Shown here: positions 1 through 9,559 of the stretch, one piece after another
Layout of the letters: each line of letters starts with the position of its first letter
Position numbering within the stretch: the first letter of the stretch is position 1
Assembly (NCBI GenBank): GCA_029974015.1
Contig: JARKUF010000004.1
Coordinates: forward strand, 233,922-297,921
DNA length: 64,000 nucleotides
Direction of reading: 5' to 3'
From: Spirochaetota bacterium
GTDB lineage: Bacteria > Spirochaetota > UBA4802 > JAGODF01
Translations under genes and position numbers: made by a program
Notes under the pieces: generated by a model
What the model saw: only the letters and a program-made list of their open reading frames with translations
What the model was told of the DNA's origin: nothing
Databases searched by the model: none

Positions 1-1
1 A

Positions 2-931
2 CCGAGTAAGATCGTGTTTGAACACGACGAGGTGAATAAATTTTACGGAAGGTTTATCGCCGAACCATTCGAAAAGGGTTACGGTCTTACTATTGGCAAT
101 TCTCTGAGGCGAGTGCTACTCTCTTCAATTGAAGGGGCCGCTATATCGGCCATAAAGATAGAGGGCGTTCCGCATGAATTTTTTGTCATTGAAGGAGTAT
201 ATGAGGAAGTTACAAAGATAATCCTTAATCTGAAAAAACTTCGTTTAAAGTACTATGGTGAAATGCAGAAGGTCCTCCATGTGATCAAGGAGGGCCCCGG
301 GGAGCTCACCGGTGGGGATTTCAATGTGGACCCTGACGTAGAAATTATGAATCCGGAACTAAAACTGGCCACCCTTAACGGCGCGGCGAAGATAGACATG
401 GAAGTTGAGATTCAGAGGGGGAGGGGATACGTACCCGCCGAGCTCAATAAGAGCAACACGGAAACCGTGGGGGTTATCCCGATCGATGCGATATTCTCGC
501 CGGTCCAAAAAGTGAACGTCAAGGTGGAAGATACCCGTGTGGGCCAGCGTACAGACTACGATAAACTCATTGTCGAGATCTGGACTGATGGGACCATTTC
601 TCCCGAAGATGCCCTCGCCCAGGCCGCGAAGATTATCAAGGAACACATGACGATCTTCATTAACTTCGAAGAGGACGTCGAGGAAGAAGCCGAAGTGGTG
701 GATGAGAACATCGAAAAGATGAAGAACCTCCTCGCGAAATCGATTGACGAACTTGAACTCTCAGTTAGATCGTATAATACTCTGAAGAGCCTGGACATCT
801 CGTACCTTGAGGAGCTTGTTCAGAAGACCGAGGACGAACTCAAAAAATCAAAGCATTACAGCGACATCGTGATAAAAGAAGTCAAGGGGAAGCTTGAAGC
901 GCTTCATCTGAGTTTGGGATTAAAAGGTTAA
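2..931 (+). CDS. rpoA: DNA-directed RNA polymerase subunit alpha (5' end outside window)
   Basis: Alpha subunit of RNA polymerase: the N-terminal domain dimerises and seeds assembly with beta and beta'; the C-terminal domain contacts promoter DNA and activators. The frame is open to the first base, and homologues have roughly 15-20 more N-terminal residues, so the gene starts upstream of the window; 309 residues are visible. The family signature GNSLRRVLLSS lies near the N-terminus. The C-terminal helix-hairpin-helix region retains SVRSYNTLKSL and LEELVQKTEDEL, but its last part reads HYSDIVIKEVKG where many homologues have a GRKSLNEIK-like segment. rplQ follows after 16 nt, the usual end of the ribosomal-protein operon. 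Confidence 0.97.
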   Translation, partial: PSKIVFEHDEVNKFYGRFIAEPFEKGYGLTIGNSLRRVLLSSIEGAAISAIKIEGVPHEFFVIEGVYEEVTKIILNLKKLRLKYYGEMQKVLHVIKEGPGELTGGDFNVDPDVEIMNPELKLATLNGAAKIDMEVEIQRGRGYVPAELNKSNTETVGVIPIDAIFSPVQKVNVKVEDTRVGQRTDYDKLIVEIWTDGTISPEDALAQAAKIIKEHMTIFINFEEDVEEEAEVVDENIEKMKNLLAKSIDELELSVRSYNTLKSLDISYLEELVQKTEDELKKSKHYSDIVIKEVKGKLEALHLSLGLKG

Positions 932-947
932 TTGGGGAGTCGGCATT

Positions 948-1430
948 ATGAGGCACAAAAACAGCGTACGGCAGCTCGGCAGGACCCACGAACATCGAAG
1001 GGCAATGTATTCAAACATGGTTACATCGCTTTTCGAAAGCGAGCGTATCGTCACTACAAAACAGAAAGCAAAAGAGCTGAAACGTATATCGGAAAAGCTT
1101 ATTACGCGGGCTAAGCGGAACATCGTCGCCGCCGATGTCGATGAATCTAAAAAGCTTCACAACAAACGGGAAGTGATGAAATTTGTCCACAACAGGGACG
1201 TGGTGAAAAAGCTTTTTGATGATATTGCCCTCCGCTTCAAGGACCGAAAAGGCGGATACACGAGGATATATCTCCTGGCAAAGAGGCGTGAGGGAGATGC
1301 CGCTGAAATGGCAATCATTGAGTTGGTGGAAAGACGCACTATTGAGAAAGCGCCGTCGGAAAAATCAGAAAAGAAGAAAAAAAAAGAGAAAAAGTTGGAG
1401 AAAAAAGATAAAGAAAAAGGAAATGAGTGA
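948..1430 (+). CDS. rplQ: 50S ribosomal protein L17
   Basis: Large-subunit ribosomal protein bL17, near the peptide exit tunnel. The N-terminus MRHKNSVRQLGRTHEHRRAM is the family signature, followed by the conserved core (LFESERIVTTKQKAKEL). At 160 residues it is longer than the usual 115-130 because of a C-terminal tail made almost only of Lys and Glu. The ATG at 948 has a GGGGAG ribosome-binding site about 8 nt upstream. It is the last gene of the rpoA operon; a bidirectional terminator lies at 1533-1563. Confidence 0.97.
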   Translation: MRHKNSVRQLGRTHEHRRAMYSNMVTSLFESERIVTTKQKAKELKRISEKLITRAKRNIVAADVDESKKLHNKREVMKFVHNRDVVKKLFDDIALRFKDRKGGYTRIYLLAKRREGDAAEMAIIELVERRTIEKAPSEKSEKKKKKEKKLEKKDKEKGNE

Positions 1431-1532
1431 TGGGCTAACTCTGAATATTTAGTACTCTCGTCCGCCGAAGACGGGGGAGGGGACTGAAGAACTGATTATG
1501 CCATAAGAACCCAATGATTCATAAAGAATTAA

Positions 1533-1563
1533 AAAAGCTCTGCCGGGCGGCAGAGCTTTTTTT
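1533..1563. terminator. Bidirectional rho-independent terminator
   Basis: Inverted repeat AAAAGCTCTGCC / GGCAGAGCTTTT with a GGGC-type loop and T-rich tails on both strands. It sits between rplQ (+) and the convergent secreted-protein gene (-), so it can end both transcripts. Confidence 0.88.
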
Positions 1564-1582
1564 CGCTTTAGAAGCCTGGCTT

Positions 1583-2506
1583 TTATTCGTTGGGAGTTTC
1601 ACTGAGAGGAGACTTTGGGAAATCCGACGGGAGTTTTTTCAGCTCGTGGGAGTGTACAAGCCTGATATTGTCGTTTGCGTCGCGTTTATAGTTCTCGGGA
1701 ATTCTCACGTCGAAAACTGGATCCGGGTTTGTTATCGGTATGTTGTAATTTTCGTACTTGCGCTGCATGGCGTAAATATTGTTTTTCCTGATTATTTTAT
1801 ATATTTCGATGCCGTATTGCTTCGATTGTCTGCAGAGATTGATAATATCCAGAAAACCGTCCACCATGTACTTCACGTCGTAATGGTTTTTTTCGGCTTT
1901 TGCTTTTATCGTTTCCATATCTGGATGATTGTAAATTATTTTCGCGTCCGAGAGGGCCTTATATCCCTTGCGCAGGTATTCTTCGATGGTGCTCTTGTCT
2001 TGATAAAGGTGGTATTCCTCGGTTTTGTAAATTTTATCTCCCTGGACCTTTGATATGGGGTCAACGGGCCTGGTAAAGTACTTGGCGTAGCCTCCCTTGG
2101 TAAACTTAATTAGTATAGAGAAGGAGTCCTTGGAAGTGGCGCGCAGGATTTCCGAAGTCCGTTCAATATAGGTTTTAGCCATATCGTCGAGGAGCTCGGA
2201 AAGTTTCAACTTGACCTGGTAAAATTTCATCCGGTACTTTTTTGTATTTTTGTCAAAAAAGACGAAATCATGGGCGTAAAAATCAACTGAGGCGTTTCTG
2301 TACTCGCCGGTGATGTCTTCGTATTTCTTCCTCTGTTGTTCCGAGGCGAAATTTTCAATTACCACCTGGACGTCCCGAAGATGGCGCATCAGATATACGT
2401 AGTCGTTCTCTGATTTTGCGGCCGTAGAGAGGGCGTAGGAAGGCGAACCTAATGACGTTATCATTAGTGCGGTTGCGGCAAAGTATAGAAATCGAGTAAG
2501 GCTCAT
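1583..2506 (-). CDS. Secreted protein of unknown function
   Basis: 307 residues with an N-terminal signal peptide (short basic start, hydrophobic stretch LYFAATALMITSLG, likely cleavage after SYA). The mature part is charged and probably mostly alpha-helical, with many Lys, Tyr and Glu residues and no motif I recognise; there is no second membrane segment. It is monocistronic, reading toward the rplQ terminator. Export to the periplasm or cell surface is inferred from the signal peptide only. Function unknown. Confidence 0.75.
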   Translation of the reverse strand: MSLTRFLYFAATALMITSLGSPSYALSTAAKSENDYVYLMRHLRDVQVVIENFASEQQRKKYEDITGEYRNASVDFYAHDFVFFDKNTKKYRMKFYQVKLKLSELLDDMAKTYIERTSEILRATSKDSFSILIKFTKGGYAKYFTRPVDPISKVQGDKIYKTEEYHLYQDKSTIEEYLRKGYKALSDAKIIYNHPDMETIKAKAEKNHYDVKYMVDGFLDIINLCRQSKQYGIEIYKIIRKNNIYAMQRKYENYNIPITNPDPVFDVRIPENYKRDANDNIRLVHSHELKKLPSDFPKSPLSETPNE

Positions 2507-3149
2507 GGCGTTCTCTCTGGACAGTGGTTTATTTTAGTATCGGCCTCCCGGTGTGTAAACTTTAAAAACAATTTTGTAGAGCACGGTCACGAAAATTTCA
2601 GTGAGGCGGTTTACATGCTTGTTTATATTGTTTTCAACTGTAAAATACAAGCTATCAAGGGCCAGTGCGGAAAACTGGGACGTCACCCTGGAAAATATCT
2701 GGAAATTTTAATATGCAACCCTCAACTTTTTTAAGTTTTCCCGCCTTCAGAAGGCTGGTTGGAGACATAAGTTCTGATTTATAAGCGGTTACAATTCAAT
2801 GGAATCATAAAAAGATAATTTTCAAGGGTCTTCCAAACTTAGAAAATTTCGAGTTGGGAAAAAGATTATTGCTAAAATACAAATCGGATATAGTATGTGT
2901 ATCTTGAATATTTATCAATTTTGGGGAAACCTGAGTATAAGAGGTTGCCTTTACTTGTTTCCGCGAAAATAAAGCATTGAGAACATTGATTTGTCCCCAC
3001 GGAGGGGGCATTCATGAACATTATACACGTTTTAAATGTGTCCGAAATTCAAGGCGGTTTCTTCGTTTGGATTTTTTTGAAGTACAATCTATATCGGGAT
3101 ATCATTTACCTGTTAACCCAGGGAATTGCAATCAGGAGAAGAAGCATCA
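2507..3149. other. Intergenic region with one degenerate repeat
   Basis: A 643-nt gap between divergently transcribed genes. It holds a decayed copy of the dispersed repeat at 2713-2834. The rest is AT-rich, with no convincing gene, RNA or clear sigma70 promoter that I could identify. Confidence 0.6.
2713..2834 (+). repeat. Dispersed palindromic repeat, decayed copy 1
   Basis: Matches the family order: a TGCAACC left end, a shortened GC hairpin (CCCGCCTTC / GAAGGCTGG), then ACATAAGTTCTGATTT, GCGGTTACAATTC and a degraded AT-rich end finishing in GTCTTCC. It closely resembles the copy at 51784-51899. Confidence 0.65.
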
Positions 3150-4058
3150 ATGATGGATAACGGGAAAGAAGGGACACAAAAAAAAGTTTCGTTCAGGCAG
3201 AAGAACCCAACAAAATGTCCCATTTGCGGATTTGAGCACTTCAAGGAAGATATGCTTACCGGGGGGGGGAGGCTGATTGCCGGTAAGCTCACTGACGAGC
3301 TGCGCAGGATGTACGACAAGAACGAAAAGTGGGGGAAAATCTACCCGTTGGCATATTACCTTCAAGTATGTCCTAACTGCTTGTACTCGGCGTACCCTAA
3401 GGATTTCACCGACGTTACAAGCGAAGAAGCAGAGAAATTAGGCAAAACCACCCAGGCCCGCATTGCGTCAGTTAAAAAATTCCTCGGCAACATCAGTTTT
3501 AAAGATGACAGGAACCTGGCGCTGGGAGCGGCTTCGTATCTTCTTGCCGTTGACTGTTATTCATTCAGAAGAAAAAACGTCGCCCCAACCTTTAAAAACG
3601 CCGTATGTTCCATCAGGGCGGCGTGGCTTTTCGGAGACATGGCGAAAGATATGCCGGAGAAACCATACGAAAAAATTTCCAATTTCTTTTATCGCAAGGC
3701 CTACGGATTTTACCAGGAAGTGCTTGAGCTGGTCCAGACGGGCAAGGAGCCTGTCGAGGCGGCGGGGCACCTGGGGCCAGATACCGACAAGAATTGGGGC
3801 TATGAAGGCATTCTCTATATGGTTGCCATCCTCACACTAAAGGTGGGGGTAAAGGAAACGGATATAACGAAAAGGATTGAAAATTTCGAGAAGACAAAGC
3901 GTTATCTAAGCAGGCTTTTCGGCAGCGGGAAGTCATCGAAGAACAAACCGGGGGCCCTGATTGACATGACGCGTGATCTCTATGATAAAATGAACCAGAT
4001 GCTTGCCGAATGGACGACGGGGACCGGAGAGAGCGAAACGGCGACACCCGTAGAATAG
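3150..4058 (+). CDS. DUF2225 family protein
   Basis: 302 residues, matching the uncharacterised DUF2225 family found in spirochaetes and Firmicutes. The N-terminal CPICGFEHF and the later CPNCLYSAYPKDF form two CxxC pairs, probably a zinc-binding site. The remainder is helical and resembles TPR-type packing (LGAASYLLAVDCY, AVCSIRAAWLFGDMA). An ATG at 3150 preceded by AGGAG is preferred over the upstream in-frame TTG at 3126. The 3' end overlaps truA by 49 nt, which suggests co-transcription. The molecular role is not known. Confidence 0.85.
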   Translation: MMDNGKEGTQKKVSFRQKNPTKCPICGFEHFKEDMLTGGGRLIAGKLTDELRRMYDKNEKWGKIYPLAYYLQVCPNCLYSAYPKDFTDVTSEEAEKLGKTTQARIASVKKFLGNISFKDDRNLALGAASYLLAVDCYSFRRKNVAPTFKNAVCSIRAAWLFGDMAKDMPEKPYEKISNFFYRKAYGFYQEVLELVQTGKEPVEAAGHLGPDTDKNWGYEGILYMVAILTLKVGVKETDITKRIENFEKTKRYLSRLFGSGKSSKNKPGALIDMTRDLYDKMNQMLAEWTTGTGESETATPVE

Positions 4059-4813
4059 CCCTCAGGCTTCTGTACGATGGCACTCGCTTCAACGGATGGC
4101 AGGTCCAGAAATTCGGCAGGACTGTCCAGGGGGAAGTGGAGCGTGCCCTTGAGGTCCTCCTTAAGGTGAAAACCGGGGTCATTGCTTCGGGGCGTACGGA
4201 TACGGGAGTACATGCCCTGGGGCAGGTGGCCCATTTTGAGTGCTTGAACGACATTGAACTTCAGCGCCTCTGCATCGGCCTTAACGGTATTATGGAAAAT
4301 GACGTATCGGTGCTAAACGCGTATGCGGTCCCATCGGATTTCCATGCCCGATTCAGCGCCCTGCGGCGCGAGTACATATATCTTATTTACAACAACAGGC
4401 AACGCTCCCCCTTCGCGAAGGACAGGGCTATGTGGCATTCACTCCCTCTCGATATCGATTACCTGCGCAGCGCGGCTTCCCATCTGATAGGCGAGCAGGA
4501 TTTCGCGTCCTTCTGCAAGAGGGCGTCGGCATACCGGCATACGGTTCGGCGCATCGATGAGATAGAAATATCTCGATCTGGGGATTTTGTTACGTTTCGA
4601 ATTACTGGCAATGCCTTTCTCCATAACATGGTCCGTATTATCGTGGGTACTTTGCTCGATATGCACCGGAACGGGAAAGACCCTGTTTACTTGAATGAAA
4701 TACTTGCACAAAAGGACCGGATATATGGCGGACCAACCATTCCTCCCTGGGGGCTGTATCTAAATACCGTTTTTTATGATCCTCCACTGGATACTCTTGA
4801 AAAGGCGTTTTGA
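4010..4813 (+). CDS. truA: tRNA pseudouridine synthase A
   Basis: Converts uridines 38-40 in the tRNA anticodon arm to pseudouridine. At 267 residues it has normal family length. The catalytic Asp lies in SGRTDTGVHALGQVAHF. LLYDGTRFNGWQVQ near the N-terminus and FLHNMVRIIVGTLLDM near the C-terminus are the other family signatures. The ATG at 4010 lies inside the 3' end of the DUF2225 gene and lacks a clear ribosome-binding site; no other standard start codon occurs before the conserved core, so translation is probably coupled. Confidence 0.96.
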   Translation: MDDGDRRERNGDTRRIALRLLYDGTRFNGWQVQKFGRTVQGEVERALEVLLKVKTGVIASGRTDTGVHALGQVAHFECLNDIELQRLCIGLNGIMENDVSVLNAYAVPSDFHARFSALRREYIYLIYNNRQRSPFAKDRAMWHSLPLDIDYLRSAASHLIGEQDFASFCKRASAYRHTVRRIDEIEISRSGDFVTFRITGNAFLHNMVRIIVGTLLDMHRNGKDPVYLNEILAQKDRIYGGPTIPPWGLYLNTVFYDPPLDTLEKAF

Positions 4814-4815
4814 AT

Positions 4816-4920
4816 GATAATTGTTCCACCCGCCCTCGGCGGGCGGAAAAATCTAAGTGCCGAGTATGCCCGTAGTTACAATTCATGGGTAACTCAAAAT
4901 TTTAATTTTCAGAGATCCCC
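4816..4920 (+). repeat. Dispersed palindromic repeat, copy 2 (left end truncated)
   Basis: The GC hairpin (CCGCC-CTC-GGCGG core) is followed by AAGTGCCGAGTATGCC, GTAGTTACAATTCATGGG and a degraded AT hairpin ending GAGATCCCC. It begins directly after truA, whose transcript it could terminate. The next promoter lies immediately downstream. Confidence 0.85.
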
Positions 4921-4928
4921 TTATTTTA

Positions 4929-4958
4929 TTGACATAAAGAGTGATGGGAACTTATATA
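4929..4958 (+). promoter_or_regulatory. Predicted sigma70-type promoter
   Basis: TTGACA, an 18-nt spacer, then TATATA. The expected start of transcription is about 40 nt before the ATG of the barrel protein at 5005. Confidence 0.7.
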
Positions 4959-5004
4959 ACCCGATGTTTGTGCAGGCAATTTTTACCAACTTTGTCGGAA
5001 ATGT

Positions 5005-5571
5005 ATGTCAAAATTCAAGTGTGCAGTCATCATAGTGCTCGTTTTTTCTTTGTCCACCGCGGCCTTTGCCAGGCGCCGGGGGCGCGACCCTTTCGAAAAG
5101 CCACAGGTGGGCGTCTGGTTTGGACCTGTTACTCCAGTGTACACAACCGCTGAAGATCTTGACACCTATCTCGGTGGCGGACTATTCCTCCGCACCAACT
5201 CGTTCATTCAGGGGTTAAAGTTTGGACTCGATTGGTCGTATCAGATGTTCCGTTCTCCCGGCGTGAACCGGCTTACCATGATGCCGTTGTACGGAAGCCT
5301 CATCTACCGCCTGCCCGTTCGCATGCCCCTGGCTTTCCAGCTTAAGGCAGGCGCCGGGGGCGCCCGGCTTCATGCCAGGCCCGATGAAGTGACGCTCTGG
5401 GAGCCCCTTTTAACCCTGGGGGCGGAGACGTCCTTCCCGGCAGGGAAAATCTTCAATATTGGCCTCAGGATTGATTATCTCTTCATATACGAGGGGTATA
5501 TCGAGGGGGCAACGCAAAATGGCCATATCATAAACGCGGGTATTACCTTGTTTTTCAATTTGGGAGGATGA
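5005..5571 (+). CDS. Probable outer-membrane beta-barrel protein
   Basis: 188 residues with a clear signal peptide (VIIVLVFSLSTAAFA, cleavage likely at AFA). The mature part alternates polar and hydrophobic residues in short stretches with Gly and aromatic residues, and ends in an alternating strand closing on FFNLGG. This is the pattern of a small outer-membrane barrel. A good promoter lies just upstream, and the downstream lipoprotein overlaps or abuts it, so the two probably form an operon. Specific function unknown. Confidence 0.75.
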   Translation: MSKFKCAVIIVLVFSLSTAAFARRRGRDPFEKPQVGVWFGPVTPVYTTAEDLDTYLGGGLFLRTNSFIQGLKFGLDWSYQMFRSPGVNRLTMMPLYGSLIYRLPVRMPLAFQLKAGAGGARLHARPDEVTLWEPLLTLGAETSFPAGKIFNIGLRIDYLFIYEGYIEGATQNGHIINAGITLFFNLGG

Positions 5572-5576
5572 TGTAC

Positions 5577-6914
5577 ATGAAGAAGCCGTTCACCATGATC
5601 GCCGCGCTGGCAGTCCTGGGATTAGCCGCATGCAGTGATTACCCTGTTTTCTCCGAGTTGGGGAACAGTCGCCTCAGAGTGGTGATAAAAGGGACCTTTG
5701 AGTCGAACGGCCCGGCCGACTGGGACCTGACTTCTCCTCTTTCTCTGCGTGATGATTCGATTGATGATAAAAGCGGTGATACGACTGTGGCCCCCACGGA
5801 GTTTATGCTGGACATCGCGGAGATGCGCCTCCAGGGGTCGGGCGAATCCGACAAATTTGCCTTCTACCGTGAAACATACAGTGTTCCTCTCATAGACGCG
5901 GAGCCCTTTTTTGACGGCTCCGGAGTGGAATTCCCCTGCGATGATCCATATTCGAATTATCAATACACGACGCTCCTGGTTTATATCCGTAAAATGATTT
6001 TCAATTCAGCCACGAACTGGCTGTTTGATTATTCAAGCGGAACCTGGGTGCAACAGGACGAGCCGGATGTGATTTTCCGCGAACGAGAGGTTTACGGTTT
6101 CGACTTCAATCAGCTCCAGTACATTACCTTCTGGGATTCCCTGCGTACTAATTCAAACGACATCCTGCATATCTTTCCCCTTAGGGTGTATTTCCCGCCG
6201 GGTGGCTTCGTCTTTGACCGCAGGGCCCCGGAAACGGTCCTTGAGGTGCGCTTGGTGGTAAAAAACTTCATCAAGTATTTTGAACATGATTATAATTCCA
6301 GCGGAAACTATTATGTAATGCATTACTGGGGCCTTTCGGACTGGTTAAGGGACGTCAAGGCCGATGATCCCGTAGTAGGAGGAAATATCCTGGCCGTAGC
6401 GAGGTCGTATGTGCCAGGAAGGACGGCAAAGATCGAAGGAAATGCTACCGGCAATCGTTTTGTAATAGCAATAGAGGAAAGCGACACAATCGATATTTAT
6501 AAAATTACTCTACCTGACAGGCCTGATGTGTCGGGTGATTGCGAGCAGCCGAAGCCCCCCACAATACTTGATTCCAATAACATCGAAGCGGTGCTTGATT
6601 ATTATATCGAGTATGAGTCGTATAAAAAAAATTTAAATGGTTTTATTACGGGTTGCATTGATACCGGAAAATATGAAGAACTCTGGGATTCATATAACAG
6701 TACAGTTTCCAATTTTCGCATTCCCCCTCTGGCAACAATTTCCGATAGCGGAGGCGCTTACACTATTACAAATGTTCCTGTAGGAAAGACATACAAGGTG
6801 TTTGTTGCAGACTCGGTTTTTGAGAGAGGCAAATTGCCAGCAGCATACAATTCATTGGGCACGGTAACATTCTCCGGGTCCGATGCAGGCGTTTCAAAAT
6901 CTCCGTCGCCGTAG
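5577..6914 (+). CDS. Lipoprotein of unknown function
   Basis: 445 residues. The N-terminus MKKPFTMIAALAVLGLAAC is a lipoprotein signal with an LAAC lipobox, Cys19 being the predicted acylated residue. Three ATGs occur (5568, 5571, 5577); the third has the best spacing (9 nt) from GGGAGG and gives the usual signal-peptide length. The C-terminal section contains VPVGKTYKVFVADSV, as in carboxypeptidase-regulatory-like beta folds. It is likely translated with the upstream barrel protein, so both may sit in the outer membrane. No enzymatic motif seen. Confidence 0.78.
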   Translation: MKKPFTMIAALAVLGLAACSDYPVFSELGNSRLRVVIKGTFESNGPADWDLTSPLSLRDDSIDDKSGDTTVAPTEFMLDIAEMRLQGSGESDKFAFYRETYSVPLIDAEPFFDGSGVEFPCDDPYSNYQYTTLLVYIRKMIFNSATNWLFDYSSGTWVQQDEPDVIFREREVYGFDFNQLQYITFWDSLRTNSNDILHIFPLRVYFPPGGFVFDRRAPETVLEVRLVVKNFIKYFEHDYNSSGNYYVMHYWGLSDWLRDVKADDPVVGGNILAVARSYVPGRTAKIEGNATGNRFVIAIEESDTIDIYKITLPDRPDVSGDCEQPKPPTILDSNNIEAVLDYYIEYESYKKNLNGFITGCIDTGKYEELWDSYNSTVSNFRIPPLATISDSGGAYTITNVPVGKTYKVFVADSVFERGKLPAAYNSLGTVTFSGSDAGVSKSPSP

Positions 6915-7066
6915 TAATTGTTTGACATTTTTCCCTATTATGTACTGGTTTGCCTTGCATGCACTGTGCAAGGAGCTTGCAAGACTTAGTATTGAATCCA
7001 GAGGATCGCACTCCGAATTAAAAGATGCGGTAAGTGCGTTTTTCGAAGAATGGCAGGTTGTGCACA

Positions 7067-8284
7067 ATGAAGATCATAGTACAAAAATACGGCGGTACCA
7101 GCGTAGGAACGCCGGAGCGCATTATGGCTGTGGCGGAGAGGATCAAGACGTATGCGGGCAAAGGATACTCCGTCGTGGTGGTGCTGTCCGCCATGGGCAA
7201 AACCACGGACCAGCTTATAGAACTCTCTAAACAGATCACTAAAACGCCAAGCAAGAGGGAAATGGACATGCTCATCTCTACGGGAGAGCAGGTTTCCATT
7301 GCAATGCTTGCCATGGCCCTCCATGAGAAAGGGATCGGTGCAATTTCCTACACAGGGACCCAGATCCGTGTGAAGACGGACGGGAACTTCTCCGAAGCTA
7401 AGATTGAAAGCATCGCCACGGAAAAAATTGAAAAGTCCTTGAAAGAGAAAAAAGTGGTCATTGTGGCGGGGTTCCAGGGAATCGACGAAGAGGAAAACAT
7501 CACCACACTGGGACGCGGAGGGTCAGATACGACGGCGGTTGCCCTGGCGGCGGTACTGAATACCCGGAATTGCGAAATATACACCGATGTAGACGGCGTG
7601 TATACCGCCGACCCGCGCATTGTGCCTAATACCAAGAAGCATAAGGAAATTAGCTACGATGAAATGCTTGAGCTGTCGCGCCTTGGCGCCGGGGTGCTCC
7701 ACTCCCGATCCGTGGAATTTGCGAAAAAATACGGTGTCAAGATAACCGTGCGATCAAGCTTCAATTATGAAGAAGGCACCGTGGTAATGCCGAAGGAGGA
7801 AATGGTGGAAAAGTACATAGTGAGCGGTATCACCGCAAAGACCGATGAGGCGAAAATTACGCTTCGAAATTTGCAGGATAAGCCCGGCATCGCCGCGAAG
7901 CTCTTTGAAAAGCTCGGCGAGAAAAAAATATACATTAATCTGATCGTCCAATCGACAGGGCATGACGGGATGGCCTCCATCTCGTTTAGCGTTCTTAAGA
8001 AGGACCTGGCGAAGGCGCTGGAATTGTCAGAGAAACTGAAGGAAGAGCTGGGAGGATCTTCCGTCGAAGCAAAGGAGGACATCGCCATCGTTTCCGCCGT
8101 CGGAGTGGGGATGCTTTCATCTTATGGTGTTGCGGGCCGCATATTCAGGGTCCTGGCTGACAATGGCATAAACATTGAAATGATAACCACCTCCGAGATC
8201 GGCATCTCTTGCTGTATAGACGGCAAGTTCGCCGAACTCGCAACGCGCGTCATCCATAAGGAGTTCATCGAGGCCGGGGCGTAA
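7067..8284 (+). CDS. lysC: Aspartate kinase
   Basis: Phosphorylates aspartate, the first step to lysine/diaminopimelate, threonine and methionine. 405 residues is the length of the monofunctional Bacillus-type enzyme. The kinase domain starts [10 protein letters not shown] and contains [19 protein letters not shown] and [13 protein letters not shown]. Two ACT-type regulatory domains occupy roughly the last 150 residues ([32 protein letters not shown]). I start it at ATG 7067, where homology begins. ddl begins 6 nt downstream; diaminopimelate and D-Ala-D-Ala both feed peptidoglycan synthesis. Feedback inhibition via the ACT domains is expected from the family. Confidence 0.96.
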   Translation: MKIIVQKYGGTSVGTPERIMAVAERIKTYAGKGYSVVVVLSAMGKTTDQLIELSKQITKTPSKREMDMLISTGEQVSIAMLAMALHEKGIGAISYTGTQIRVKTDGNFSEAKIESIATEKIEKSLKEKKVVIVAGFQGIDEEENITTLGRGGSDTTAVALAAVLNTRNCEIYTDVDGVYTADPRIVPNTKKHKEISYDEMLELSRLGAGVLHSRSVEFAKKYGVKITVRSSFNYEEGTVVMPKEEMVEKYIVSGITAKTDEAKITLRNLQDKPGIAAKLFEKLGEKKIYINLIVQSTGHDGMASISFSVLKKDLAKALELSEKLKEELGGSSVEAKEDIAIVSAVGVGMLSSYGVAGRIFRVLADNGINIEMITTSEIGISCCIDGKFAELATRVIHKEFIEAGA

Positions 8285-8290
8285 ATTTCC

Positions 8291-9391
8291 ATGATTACAG
8301 TGGGGGTCCTTTTCGGCGGCAAGTCGGGGGAGCATGAAGTATCGCTCTGTTCCGCGGCGTCGGTGGTGGCGAATCTTGATCCCTTAAAATACCGCGTCGT
8401 GGCGATAGGCATCGACAGGGATGGCGGATGGCATGTCCAGGATCGTCCCGTATTGGTTGGCGATAGAAATTTCGGGAAAGTGCTTAAGCTCGATTGCCGG
8501 GGCTCCTGGCTTGCGAATCATGCCGGCCTCGGCGGCATACTAGAGCTCTTCGACCGTGAATCGGGGGATGTCTGCGCCGTCGACGTGGTGTTCCCGGCGG
8601 TCCACGGCACCAACTGCGAGGACGGGGCCCTTCAGGGGCTTCTGGAGCTCGCTTCTGTTCCCTATGTGGGGGCAGGTGTGGCCGGGTCTTCCATCGGCAT
8701 GGACAAGGACGTGGCGAAGCGGCTTCTGCGCGATGCTGGTCTTCCTACTACGCCGTGGATTACTGTTTCCGTGGATGAGTGGAGGGAAGGGCCCGGGGCG
8801 GTTGCGGACCGTGCCATGAAGGACCTCGGTTTGCCTTTGTTCGTAAAACCTGTGAACGCCGGGTCGTCCGTTGGCGTAAAGAAGGCGAGGGACGGAGTGG
8901 AGCTCGCTGAAGCGATTGAATTTGCTCTTCAGTACGATATACGAATAATGATTGAAACCGCGGTAAATTGCCGGGAGATCGAATGCGCGGTCCTGGGAAA
9001 CCGTAAACCCCGCGTGTCGGTGCCCGGGGAGGTGGTCCCTAAACATGAGTTTTATTCGTATGAGGCTAAATACATTGACCCGCAAGGCGCTGACTTGAAA
9101 ATTCCCGCTGATATCGATGACAAACTTGCCGATGAAATCCGCAGTGCAGCCGCAAAAGCCTTTCTAACGCTCCGTTGCGACGGTATGGCCAGAGTCGATT
9201 TCTTTCTTGAAAAAGGGACCGGACGTTTTTATATTAATGAGATCAACACTCTGCCCGGTTTTACCGCTATTAGCATGTATCCCAGGCTTTGGGAGGCAAC
9301 AGGGCTTCCCTACGGCGCACTTTTGGATAAATTGATTGAGTTGGCGCTGGAACGGGGAAAAGAAAAGAAATCCCTGAGGACCACCCTTTAG
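8291..9391 (+). CDS. ddl: D-alanine--D-alanine ligase
   Basis: ATP-grasp enzyme that joins two D-alanines for peptidoglycan precursors in the cytoplasm. 366 residues, typical of the longer Ddl type. Signatures: VLFGGKSGEHEVSL at the N-terminus, VFPAVHGTNCEDGALQGLLE, FVKPVNAGSSVGVKK (ATP-binding loop) and the metal-binding FYINEINTLPGFTAISMYP. It lies 6 nt after lysC and is very likely co-transcribed. The following gene has its own promoter at 9432-9460. Confidence 0.96.
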   Translation: MITVGVLFGGKSGEHEVSLCSAASVVANLDPLKYRVVAIGIDRDGGWHVQDRPVLVGDRNFGKVLKLDCRGSWLANHAGLGGILELFDRESGDVCAVDVVFPAVHGTNCEDGALQGLLELASVPYVGAGVAGSSIGMDKDVAKRLLRDAGLPTTPWITVSVDEWREGPGAVADRAMKDLGLPLFVKPVNAGSSVGVKKARDGVELAEAIEFALQYDIRIMIETAVNCREIECAVLGNRKPRVSVPGEVVPKHEFYSYEAKYIDPQGADLKIPADIDDKLADEIRSAAAKAFLTLRCDGMARVDFFLEKGTGRFYINEINTLPGFTAISMYPRLWEATGLPYGALLDKLIELALERGKEKKSLRTTL

Positions 9392-9431
9392 AGCACTGTG
9401 AATCTCCGCGTCTTTTACGGATAATTTCTTA

Positions 9432-9460
9432 TTGACGTTTACCGGCTTTGGTGGTATATT
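9432..9460 (+). promoter_or_regulatory. Predicted sigma70-type promoter for pssA
   Basis: TTGACG, a 17-nt spacer, TATATT. Transcription would begin near 9467, leaving an untranslated leader of about 90 nt before pssA. Confidence 0.72.
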
Positions 9461-9559
9461 CAGTGGTCTTTTGAACGTACATAATCGGTGATGGACCGCC
9501 CCGTATGCATCAACCTCGGCGTTCACCGCTGGTCCTGTAATTTTAGGGTGGGTGGTAAC